Below, piece by piece: positions 34,734-42,271 of a DNA stretch of 64,000 nt. A program made the translations under genes and the position numbers. How positions within the stretch are numbered: the first letter of the stretch is position 1; each line of letters starts with the position of its first letter. The stretch comes from G963663365 sp963663365 (GTDB lineage: Bacteria > Hinthialibacterota > Hinthialibacteria > Hinthialibacterales > G963663365): positions 496,001-560,000 of the forward strand of contig CAXXIH010000003.1 of NCBI GenBank assembly GCA_963663365.2, written 5' to 3'. A model generated the notes under the pieces. That model was not told where the DNA came from. It was given only the letters and a program-made list of their open reading frames with translations, and did no database searches.

Positions 34734-35972
34734 TTATGCCACTTGATTCAGTGCCAGCGAGGCTCTTGGTTGTTGTTGCTGGCTCTCTTCCAGAATTTGC
34801 TCTTGATATTCTTTCAGGCTTTCCATCGTTTGCTTCAGGAGCTCTGCTTCGCTATCGGTTTCCAACTCGCTGGGTTGACTTGCACTTTCAACCTGCTGGC
34901 CGAAGAGATTATCGAAGAAGCTATTGGTGGTTGAGAAGAAATCGTTCAATCCCTGCTGAGTATCTTCGCCGAACTGAGTGAAGAAGTCCGAACCGAAACC
35001 GAATTCCTCGGCTACCTGGCCGTAGTCTTCCTGTAAACTGGTGAAGAAGTCGTTAAGCTGGGTTGAAATCATGGATTGTGCATTATCCAACAACGCCTGA
35101 GTGGCCGTGAAGAAACCGTCTGTGTTGTCTGGGGAGTTATTGATAACGTTACTGGCCGCACTCAGGAATCCGGCGAGCAGCTGGTCGCCATCCTCGCTTT
35201 CGGCCATCTCGCTGACTTGTTGGTTGAAGGAATCGAGGCTTTCTCCGGAGATGCTTATCCGCATAGAGAACTCTCTTGCCAGTTCTCCGGCGACTCCGCT
35301 TACCTGTCCTCCAAGGTCACCCCCATATTGAGCCCCCACCGATGCGGCCACATGCGTTGCTTCGTTATAGAAAATCTGGGCCTGATAGTCTCGCCCGGTG
35401 ATAGATTGCTCAAACTCCACCAGAGTATCTTGGCTGATGCTGGTGTAATAACCTGCTTGCGCTTGAAGATCGCCAAAACTGGAATCGTAACTGCTTAGTT
35501 CAGTAATGCTTGCTGAACGGGATTCTGCAAAGCCCACTTCCAGGTCGAGATCGAAGGAGCCATCGGCGCGCAACTGGAGGTCGATACTGGCCTCAAAGCG
35601 ACCATCCTCACTTACAATAATCTGCTTTGTGGTGCCGTTGGTGTTGCCGTTTGAGGCGTTCTTGAGGGCCTGATCAATTGCATCTTGTGCAAATTCTTGA
35701 ATCTCAACTTTATCTTCCTTGTCTTTTTGCCTGTTGATGCCCTCTTCTTCGTCAGAAAGACCTTGAGTTTTTTGAGGGGAGTTTGCGTTTGAAAGAAGCG
35801 ATGGGGTATTTTGATTGCCTACCAGCGAATTGAGAAGACCGCTTTTTGCATTTGAATTGAGGCCTTGCAATGGTCGGTTTTGTGTACCGCCAAGCTGCTG
35901 CCCGTTCATAAATCCGCCGATTCCGCCGCCGCCGAATAATTCACTTACATTTTGCCCAAATAGAGAAACCAT
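34734..35972 (-). CDS. Unknown Q/N/S-rich cytoplasmic or structural protein
   Basis: 412 aa from ATG 35972, with AAAGGAG 11 nt upstream; a TTG at 35993 is an alternative. No signal peptide or membrane helix. Residues ~1-90 are Gly/Asn/Gln/Ser-rich and probably disordered. Residues ~95-240 contain a beta-rich part (IIVSEDGRFEASIDLQL) and a segment with SISQDTLVEFEQS. Residues ~240-390 are helical with repeated Phe (NDFFTSLQEDYG, NDFFSTTNSFFDNLF), followed by a Gln-rich tail. No family recognised. Strong termination and its own promoter region suggest a well-expressed single gene. Confidence 0.65.
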   Translation of the reverse strand: MVSLFGQNVSELFGGGGIGGFMNGQQLGGTQNRPLQGLNSNAKSGLLNSLVGNQNTPSLLSNANSPQKTQGLSDEEEGINRQKDKEDKVEIQEFAQDAIDQALKNASNGNTNGTTKQIIVSEDGRFEASIDLQLRADGSFDLDLEVGFAESRSASITELSSYDSSFGDLQAQAGYYTSISQDTLVEFEQSITGRDYQAQIFYNEATHVAASVGAQYGGDLGGQVSGVAGELAREFSMRISISGESLDSFNQQVSEMAESEDGDQLLAGFLSAASNVINNSPDNTDGFFTATQALLDNAQSMISTQLNDFFTSLQEDYGQVAEEFGFGSDFFTQFGEDTQQGLNDFFSTTNSFFDNLFGQQVESASQPSELETDSEAELLKQTMESLKEYQEQILEESQQQQPRASLALNQVA

Positions 35973-36206
35973 TGACCCAGAGACTCCTTTCAACTGGATA
36001 GACCCAATTCATGTATCGACGATTTACAGAGATTCTTAAGGCGTTTGGCGCCCTCTCTCGGGTAGATTGAGCCGCTTTGGCTATATCAATTCTATTAGAG
36101 TTTTCTTAAGTATTGTTGAATGAATATGTTAGTAGTGTTGTTGTGTCTGTCTTTCCCCTTCTTTATTTGTACAAATACACCATCATTCATCCTAAGGAAT
36201 AGAACC

Positions 36207-37202
36207 ATGTCTAAGACTGTGCGCATTGCCATCACTCTTGGAGATCCGGCGGGTATTGGGCCCGAATTAGTCGCAAAAGCATTGAGTCAAGGTAAAATGC
36301 CTGACAATGTGGAGCCCATAGTGATTGGCGGTTGCGGGGTTTTATCTCTGGGAGGCCACCTGGCCGGAGTTGGCGATAGATTTATGGATGATATCGAGGT
36401 CATCACGCCAAGCGGTTGTGAACCCAAAGGCTATGAGGTTGGTAAAGTCCAGGCTGCATGTGGTGAAGCAGCCTTTCGTGCCTTGGAACGCGGCATTGCC
36501 ATGGCGCTCGAAGGTTCTGTTGACGCCATTGTTACGGCTCCGCTACATAAACAGGCCATGCATTTGGCCGGTCATCAATATCCCGGGCATACTGAAATCC
36601 TGGCCGAGAAATGTGGAAATCCTCCATTTGCGCTAATGCTGATTGCCGGTGCCTTTCGGGTGGTTCATGTCACCTGCCATGTGGCCATTGATGAAATCCC
36701 GGGTTTGCTCAGCATAGAACGTGTTGTTGAAGTCGCGGGCTTGTTTAACAGCGCTCTCACCCGGCTTGATGGCCGTGCGCCACGCATTGCTGTCTGTGCC
36801 CTTAATCCTCATGGCGGTGAGGGAGGAATATTCGGCCGCGAGGAAATCGAGATTCTGGAGCCTGCCGTTCAGCAGTGCCAAGAGTCAGGGATATCGATTG
36901 ACGGTCCCTTCCCATCCGATTCGGTTTATCCACGACATTGTGCCGGCGAATTCGATGGGGTGATTGCGATGTATCATGACCAGGGACATATCGCATTTAA
37001 ACTGATCAATTTTCACGTAAACCGGGATACAGGTATTTGGGAAGAGGTCTGCGGAGTGAACGTCACATTGGGGTTGCCGATCATCAGAACATCTGTCGAC
37101 CATGGAACTGCGTTTGATATTGCCGGAAAGGGCCAAGCCTCAGAGCGTTCCCTGCTCGATGCCATTGATGTCGCGGTTAAACTCGCCCGAAATAAGAAAT
37201 AG
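36207..37202 (+). CDS. pdxA: PdxA-family 4-phospho-hydroxy-threonine dehydrogenase
   Basis: 331 aa from ATG 36207, AAGGA 8 nt upstream; the frame extends to 36120 without support. N-terminal TLGDPAGIGPEL, YPGHTEIL, CALNPHGGEGG and VDHGTAFDIAGKG are family signatures; metal-binding His are in VTCHVAID and AMYHDQGH. PdxA oxidises 4-phosphohydroxy-L-threonine in vitamin B6 synthesis; close relatives (PdxA2/DenD-type) act on other 4-phosphosugars. An insertion near the segment AFKLINFHVNRDTGIWEEV separates MYHDQGHI from the GVNVTLGLP motif, so the paralogue cannot be excluded. No pdxJ is nearby. Confidence 0.83.
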   Translation: MSKTVRIAITLGDPAGIGPELVAKALSQGKMPDNVEPIVIGGCGVLSLGGHLAGVGDRFMDDIEVITPSGCEPKGYEVGKVQAACGEAAFRALERGIAMALEGSVDAIVTAPLHKQAMHLAGHQYPGHTEILAEKCGNPPFALMLIAGAFRVVHVTCHVAIDEIPGLLSIERVVEVAGLFNSALTRLDGRAPRIAVCALNPHGGEGGIFGREEIEILEPAVQQCQESGISIDGPFPSDSVYPRHCAGEFDGVIAMYHDQGHIAFKLINFHVNRDTGIWEEVCGVNVTLGLPIIRTSVDHGTAFDIAGKGQASERSLLDAIDVAVKLARNKK

Positions 37203-37217
37203 CAGCATGGGGAGAGG

Positions 37218-37916
37218 CTATTCCATTTCTTCTTCATACACCCGGCAACCCAGAAGTTCCACTTCATCCATCTGCGTCAACATATTCACCAATGAACCGA
37301 AGCATTCCGCCTGAGCACATTCAATCAAAGCGGTTGTTTCGACTCTCCCTTGGCCTCGGTCCAGCTGGGACATCTTTACGACGGCAAGCTCACCCGCCTC
37401 ACAGGCTTCTGATAATCGTGATCTTTCAGTTTGAGGCTCAATGATATCCAGGAACACGGTCATTAGGTTGCTGGCCAGTTTGACTCCTAATGGTAGTGAC
37501 GTTTCCTCGTTATCGTGTTTGGCATAAAAGCCTTCTTTGTCCCCAAGGAGCTTAGCACCCACGAATTTAAGAAGATGCTCGCTATCGAAAGGTTTGGCAA
37601 TAAACCCTTTTGCGCCGGCATTGAGGCTTTGGCCAACATCGCGTATATCGTTTTTTGCGGTGACCATGATGACCGGAATATTTTGTGTGGCCTTATCCGC
37701 TCGCAAAGCCAAGCACACTTCGTGACCGTCCATTTCCGGCATCATGATATCTAAGAGAATCATGTCAGGCTGCTTCGAACGAGCTAGTTCAAGTCCTTCA
37801 CGCGCACCGCTTGCAGTTAGGGGGATATACTCGTCACTTTCCAGCAAATCGGATAAAAACAGAAGGATATCTTCGTCATCGTCAATTACCAGAATAGTCT
37901 TTGCCTCAGCACCCAT
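37218..37916 (-). CDS. Response regulator with an unrecognised C-terminal domain
   Basis: 232 aa from ATG 37916, with GAGGAG about 6 nt upstream; the frame extends to 38012 without support. Residues ~5-125 are a full receiver: acidic triad VIDDDED, phospho-acceptor in ILLDIMMPE, Thr/Ser in MVTAKND and K in FIAKPFD. The last ~100 residues do not resemble DNA-binding or GGDEF domains; they have Cys in ACEAG, IECAQAECFG and GCRVY. The partner kinase is not adjacent. Located between pdxA (convergent) and cheR (divergent). Confidence 0.85.
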   Translation of the reverse strand: MGAEAKTILVIDDDEDILLFLSDLLESDEYIPLTASGAREGLELARSKQPDMILLDIMMPEMDGHEVCLALRADKATQNIPVIMVTAKNDIRDVGQSLNAGAKGFIAKPFDSEHLLKFVGAKLLGDKEGFYAKHDNEETSLPLGVKLASNLMTVFLDIIEPQTERSRLSEACEAGELAVVKMSQLDRGQGRVETTALIECAQAECFGSLVNMLTQMDEVELLGCRVYEEEME

Positions 37917-38118
37917 ATCCTGCTCCTCGTTCTGCTTGTTGCCGGGATTCGGCTTTTTGAGTGTACACGCCATGTCCAAACCGGTGAATGATTCACGCCT
38001 GAATGGTGACAATAAGATATTTCTGTCGAGTTGAACGCACGCTGTATACTTCAGTGGTAAAATAGTTCTATACCTATGAGATCAATTATCATTTGCTTGT
38101 GAAGGATGCGTTCTAACG

Positions 38119-39018
38119 ATGAGCATTTTCGGTTCTGTGTCGCTGGAAAACAAAGATTTTAAACTTTTTCAAACGTATATTTATGACAAGGCTGGCATAC
38201 GAATTCAGGATCACAAAAGGCCGTTAATAGAAAATCGGCTCCGTAAGCGGCTCAGAGAACTAAACTTAGCTACGTATGCGGATTATTATGCGTTTCTGAC
38301 TTCAGCCCAGGGCGAGAAAACCGAACTTTCCAACTTCTTAGATGCAATCACAACCAATGAAACCTATTTTTTCAGGCATACCCCTCTTTGGGATTATCTC
38401 ATGAAGGAATGGCTTCCCAAGGCGGCGGAAGCAAAACGCAAGGTCACAATTTGGAGCGCTGCATGTTCGACCGGTGAAGAACCTTACTCTCTGGCAATCG
38501 CGGCTCAGGAGGCGGCGCGGCAACTGGCTGGCACTCAATTGCGGATCATTGCAACCGATATCAGTCAGCAAGTCATCGAAACTGCAAAACAAGGACTGTA
38601 TAAACCATACGCGATTGCCCGTATGCCCAAACAATACCTAACCAAGTATTTCACAAAGTCCGTTGCTCCGCGCACAGGTGAAGATCGATATCAGTTATCA
38701 CCCAATATTATGCGCCGGGTGGAATTCAGGCTGCACAACTTGAAAAATCCCGCACCGTTTACAGAATGCGATCTGATTTTGATTCGCAATGTGATGATTT
38801 ACTTTGATGGCCCAATTAAAACTCTCGTTCTTAAGAATCTCCTGCGTAGTCTTAAAAAGGGTGGAATTATCTGTGTTGGCGAGGCTGAGTCGTTAACGAA
38901 TCTTGTCGATGGCTTTATCTATGTTCAGCCTTCCATTTTCCGTCAACTTCTGCCTGATGAGTTAAAGGACGGAATTCCACGTGGCCGATTGACATCAGCA
39001 CGCGCATCAGCCGCATGA
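38119..39018 (+). CDS. CheR-type protein-glutamate methyltransferase
   Basis: 299 aa. N-terminal helical domain (~10-75), then the SAM-binding domain with NETYFFR, the WSAACSTGEEPYSLA motif (~112-126), ATDIS, and FDLILIRNVMIYF-type acidic/Asn segment (CDLILIRNVMIYF). It methylates glutamates of chemoreceptors or of other signalling proteins using S-adenosylmethionine. No receptor, CheB or CheA is next to it; the response regulator is divergent across a 200-bp gap, so the two may belong to one pathway. Confidence 0.92.
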   Translation: MSIFGSVSLENKDFKLFQTYIYDKAGIRIQDHKRPLIENRLRKRLRELNLATYADYYAFLTSAQGEKTELSNFLDAITTNETYFFRHTPLWDYLMKEWLPKAAEAKRKVTIWSAACSTGEEPYSLAIAAQEAARQLAGTQLRIIATDISQQVIETAKQGLYKPYAIARMPKQYLTKYFTKSVAPRTGEDRYQLSPNIMRRVEFRLHNLKNPAPFTECDLILIRNVMIYFDGPIKTLVLKNLLRSLKKGGIICVGEAESLTNLVDGFIYVQPSIFRQLLPDELKDGIPRGRLTSARASAA

Positions 39019-39109
39019 AACCGGCCCAGGGAACTTGAACAACCGAAGACACTTCTCCCAAGGCGGCCAATATATAGCTGTTCCCGTCGTTTTTACTGTC
39101 CTTAGATTT

Positions 39110-40132
39110 TTACAAACGTACAGGAATCCTTAATGGCGTGGCCGGATTGGCTGTGTGGTAAATTCGGATTGTAAACGGTTGTCCTTCCGACTTTTCTAAT
39201 GCCAAGCTTAAATCGATTTGAATTGTATGCTCTGTGGTGTTTTGGTTGTATTCAAATTTTGCGCTCAGTGGAAGATCCCTGCTGGCCCCGACTCTCGTTA
39301 CTTTGAACGGTAATCCGGTCTCTGATTTCAAAATCACCGGGAATGTCGTTTGATCGCCTTTTCCGATGACGATCTCCGCCGGTGTCGGAACCGGGTCGAA
39401 CATTGTATCCACCGTGATTACATGATCCCGCTTATATGTTTGACTTTCGGATGTTTCTACCTCGACACTCATTGTGACTTTTACCGGAAATGACGCGGTT
39501 TGCATTTCTGCGTATTCGGCGCCAACTACGAAAGTCTGGGGGTGATCGAGATTATTATTGGTTTCAATAACTTTTAAAAGCGGTGGATTGAATTGGAAAT
39601 TTTTCAATCTTAGCGGGGTTTTCTCTTCGGCCGTCACTTGAAGTTCTAATTGGTCGGCTTGTGGATCACCCGTAAGATAAAGCGATGGGGCATCGGGGCG
39701 GATATAGATATCGTCCCATATCCGCCCCTGGATCTCTAATACCCAAACGAGCTTTGATTCAGGGGAGGTGATTTTCACGGATTCTTTAATTGAACCCGTA
39801 GGACCTGTTGTCGAGACGGTGACTGTTAGCGGGTAAACGCTACCCGGCTCAAGAAACACCATCGCATCATCAAGCTGGCATAAACAGGAAGGTTCAAATA
39901 CCAAATTGCCCCCTTTCCCTCCTGCGTTACGGATAAAGAACTGGCGGGACAGCTCTTCCCCGCTTTTTACTTCGCCGAAATTCCATCGTCCGTCATCGAT
40001 CTCCAAGCGCAGGCTTTCAGCTTCGCGGCTGCAGCCGCTGATGAAAAACATCAGTGCCAGAAGACTGGTGTACGCCAAGACAAACGAACTCTTTTTTGAC
40101 GAACTATGCTTTAATGCAGATGAGACTGACAT
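39110..40132 (-). CDS. DUF1573-type lipoprotein
   Basis: 340 aa. Signal peptide with lipobox FISGC (Cys ~34), so it is anchored in a membrane. Residues ~45-135 match the DUF1573 beta-sandwich (NFGEVKSGEELSRQFFIRNAG); residues ~140-340 look like one or two further immunoglobulin-type domains (KVTRVGASR, SEGQPFTIRIYH). DUF1573 proteins are frequent in Bacteroidetes and Planctomycetes secreted clusters; no enzyme activity is known. It is the third gene of a unit with the Cys-rich peptide and the LolA-like protein upstream (gaps 85 and 81 nt). Confidence 0.85.
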   Translation of the reverse strand: MSVSSALKHSSSKKSSFVLAYTSLLALMFFISGCSREAESLRLEIDDGRWNFGEVKSGEELSRQFFIRNAGGKGGNLVFEPSCLCQLDDAMVFLEPGSVYPLTVTVSTTGPTGSIKESVKITSPESKLVWVLEIQGRIWDDIYIRPDAPSLYLTGDPQADQLELQVTAEEKTPLRLKNFQFNPPLLKVIETNNNLDHPQTFVVGAEYAEMQTASFPVKVTMSVEVETSESQTYKRDHVITVDTMFDPVPTPAEIVIGKGDQTTFPVILKSETGLPFKVTRVGASRDLPLSAKFEYNQNTTEHTIQIDLSLALEKSEGQPFTIRIYHTANPATPLRIPVRL

Positions 40133-40217
40133 CAGGTAAACTCACTTTCCCACAATACATTTCATGCCGACAATATTCGGCAAATCTTGTATGAATTAGC
40201 TTCTTACCAACGTTAAT

Positions 40218-40694
40218 TTAGTGTGCGCACCAGTACCAACCGCGGCGCAGAACTCCTTCTTCCATCCAACAGGCCATCGTGCCGCAATCTGTGCATTCAC
40301 GATCCGCCAAACTTGCGCCGCAATCGATAGTATGAAACCTTCCGCAAGCCACATCCTTGCAAGTGCACTCGTAGTAATCTTTCCAATAATACATGCTGAT
40401 ATCAGCCGCTACACCGCATTGGTCTTCAGAATCTCCCCAACAACATGGGGTGATGTAGGGCATGCACCAAGGAGTACCTTGGTATTGATAGCAGACAGCG
40501 CCGACCTCAGAGACCGAACACGTTTTGCCTCCTGATTGGTTATAAGACCAGTGGTCCACCCAACTTACGGCGCAGTTGCAATAATCTCCGAGAGCCGGAA
40601 GACCGGCAGCTAAACCGAATACGGCTATGGCCGCCATTAACAACAGATATTTTCTACTGGGTAAAGATTTAACCCATCTTGTCTTTTTACTCAT
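40218..40694 (-). CDS. Small secreted cysteine-rich protein
   Basis: 158 aa from ATG 40694, with AAGGAGG 6 nt upstream. The longer start at 40712 has no site. N-terminal basic stretch and hydrophobic signal (YLLLMAAIAVFGLAAGLPALG), then a mature ~115-residue part with 16 Cys, an even number that could form 8 disulfides; pairs occur as CNC, TPCCWG, ECTCKD and ECTDCGTMAC. Many Trp and Tyr are present. It does not resemble a toxin family that I know. It could be a disulfide-rich structural, receptor-binding or antimicrobial protein. Its neighbours are a LolA-like secreted protein and a DUF1573 lipoprotein. Confidence 0.75.
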   Translation of the reverse strand: MSKKTRWVKSLPSRKYLLLMAAIAVFGLAAGLPALGDYCNCAVSWVDHWSYNQSGGKTCSVSEVGAVCYQYQGTPWCMPYITPCCWGDSEDQCGVAADISMYYWKDYYECTCKDVACGRFHTIDCGASLADRECTDCGTMACWMEEGVLRRGWYWCAH

Positions 40695-40775
40695 TTTTTG
40701 CCTCCTTCTCATGAAACAAACACAGCGCTCTTTTGCGCGTTGCCGGAACTTTGGGTCAAATTCGAAACCGGGTAA

Positions 40776-41867
40776 TTAATCCTGTACATAGCGTCGTACC
40801 GTTTTGTTCCCGAGTTTCACTTCGACTTCAGTTCCCTGCTTAAAATCAAGCGCAATATCGGCTTCAGTGAGTAGAGGTTTTCTATCGACATTTATGAGCT
40901 GGATTGTCTCGCTAATGGGTAGAAGACCTACCAGTTGTGGTTTGGTTAATTTTGTAAGTTCTGCCTCATCGGGTAGCACGCGTTTGGGCAGCCCCACAAT
41001 ACAGCGCGTGATTTTGGAAGGCAGGAACAGGCCTTTACCATAATCCTGGTAGTCTTCGTACTTATACTCAAAAGCCACACCTTCCTCATAATAGAACCTG
41101 TATTTAACAGGTACCATGTCAGCCTCATTTAGAACTTCTAAAAACACTTCGTGCAACAAGCGTGTCTTCTCGTCTTGCACCACATTCTTCTTGAGGACAT
41201 AGCCCTCATCGGTTTTTTCAGCCTTAACGAATCCTGCTGAGTTTAAGAGGATTCTCTCCCAGGCAAATTGGCTGAAACCAGCGCGCTTCGCGTCGACATC
41301 CGTCGCATTGCGGCTCACCTTGCCCTTGAGCGGCTGATTCGGACCAATCGCCTTCTCATTGCTAATGCCATCGGCACACACAAAATCCCGTCCGAGTAAG
41401 CCCCGGCTTCTGCTTTGGTATTCTCCGGCCCAAGCTCCATCGGCAAATGTCATATGATAAGTTTGAACCGATTCATGCCCGCCGATTGCGCGGGGGAGAA
41501 TCCAGTCTCGTGCGCATTGCTCATTGGCTTCCATATCCACTTGATCGCGATACTTCTCGGGGACTTCCCTCATCATCTCCGCCATCTCGGCCTTTACAAA
41601 CGCTTCACAATAGGCCTTTGCGTAGCTCAAATCCTTGGTCTCCAAAGGACCCATTGCAACTGTTCGCTCGAAGTCCAGCGAAACTTGCGATATTTGGTTC
41701 TTATAGCCACGCAATTGCCCCAACAGGCCATCCGGACTGACATCAACCGCCTCGCCCGCTTGGGGCATGGCAATCGATATCGCCAAAACAACCATACTTG
41801 TTGCCGCACCGAAGTATAAACAACGGATTACGGCCTTTCTTAACCTTCTTTTCCCAATCGTGTACAT
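40776..41867 (-). CDS. Secreted LolA-like protein
   Basis: 363 aa. Signal peptide to ~residue 39 (YFGAATSMVVLAISIAMPQAGEA). The body starts with a helix and a short beta strand (LLGQLRGYKNQISQVSLDFERT), then a series of long strands with the ending FKQGTEVEVKLGNKTVRRY, as in LolA/outer-membrane lipoprotein-sorting-like domains seen in secreted proteins of Planctomycetes-type bacteria. A possible role is binding hydrophobic or lipoprotein material; that is an inference. First gene of the three-gene unit, with a promoter-like sequence at 41937-41965. Confidence 0.6.
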   Translation of the reverse strand: MYTIGKRRLRKAVIRCLYFGAATSMVVLAISIAMPQAGEAVDVSPDGLLGQLRGYKNQISQVSLDFERTVAMGPLETKDLSYAKAYCEAFVKAEMAEMMREVPEKYRDQVDMEANEQCARDWILPRAIGGHESVQTYHMTFADGAWAGEYQSRSRGLLGRDFVCADGISNEKAIGPNQPLKGKVSRNATDVDAKRAGFSQFAWERILLNSAGFVKAEKTDEGYVLKKNVVQDEKTRLLHEVFLEVLNEADMVPVKYRFYYEEGVAFEYKYEDYQDYGKGLFLPSKITRCIVGLPKRVLPDEAELTKLTKPQLVGLLPISETIQLINVDRKPLLTEADIALDFKQGTEVEVKLGNKTVRRYVQD

Positions 41868-41936
41868 CAGTTACCTCCGTGTTTCCCGCATCCTACTCTG
41901 CTACCCGCTATCAACCTTATACGGCGTACAGTGCTC

Positions 41937-41965
41937 TTGATAGCTCATTTGTGCAGTTCGGTCAA
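41937..41965 (-). promoter_or_regulatory. Sigma-70-like promoter of the secreted three-gene unit
   Basis: On the minus strand TTGACC (41965-41960) and TATCAA (41942-41937) are 17 nt apart. It gives a leader of about 60 nt before the LolA-like start at 41867. Seen in sequence; activity inferred. Confidence 0.45.
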
Positions 41966-42271
41966 GAAATGAGTGAACGTATTTTCAGTTCTATGTGCAG
42001 GCTGTATAGGTCCCTTGTTTTCTTTCACCATTTAAATTGTATCTCAATTTTTCATCCTTGCTTGAATTGTATCGTTTTGTACTATTACCTTAAAAACTGT
42101 GGATTTGGGTGTCTGGTGTGCATGTTGGGCTTTTCTCTACTTATATATCCTCACAAGCTCGTTTTCGGTGCTAGGATATAAGTAAAGACATCGTCACGTT
42201 TGGGCTTATTTTTGGCAGCACTGCCTGCGAATGACCTACGGCAGGACCGGGGGTATGGAAAGTCTCTGTTG
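41966..42271. other. Intergenic part between divergent operons
   Basis: About 306 bp before the CHASE2 cyclase. It is AT-rich (TTGAAT near 42063, AT tracts 42060-42100, TATATATCC near 42143), so a promoter for the rightward operon is likely here, but no pair with good spacing stands out. The open frame before ATG 42272 starts with TTG at 42200 and lacks a ribosome site. Confidence 0.4.

Noticed and set aside
40165..40182. Hairpin TGCCGA/TCGGCA between the Cys-rich gene and the DUF1573 gene as a terminator
   Set aside because: Only 6 bp and no T-run; the downstream gene is on the same strand, so at most it affects mRNA stability.
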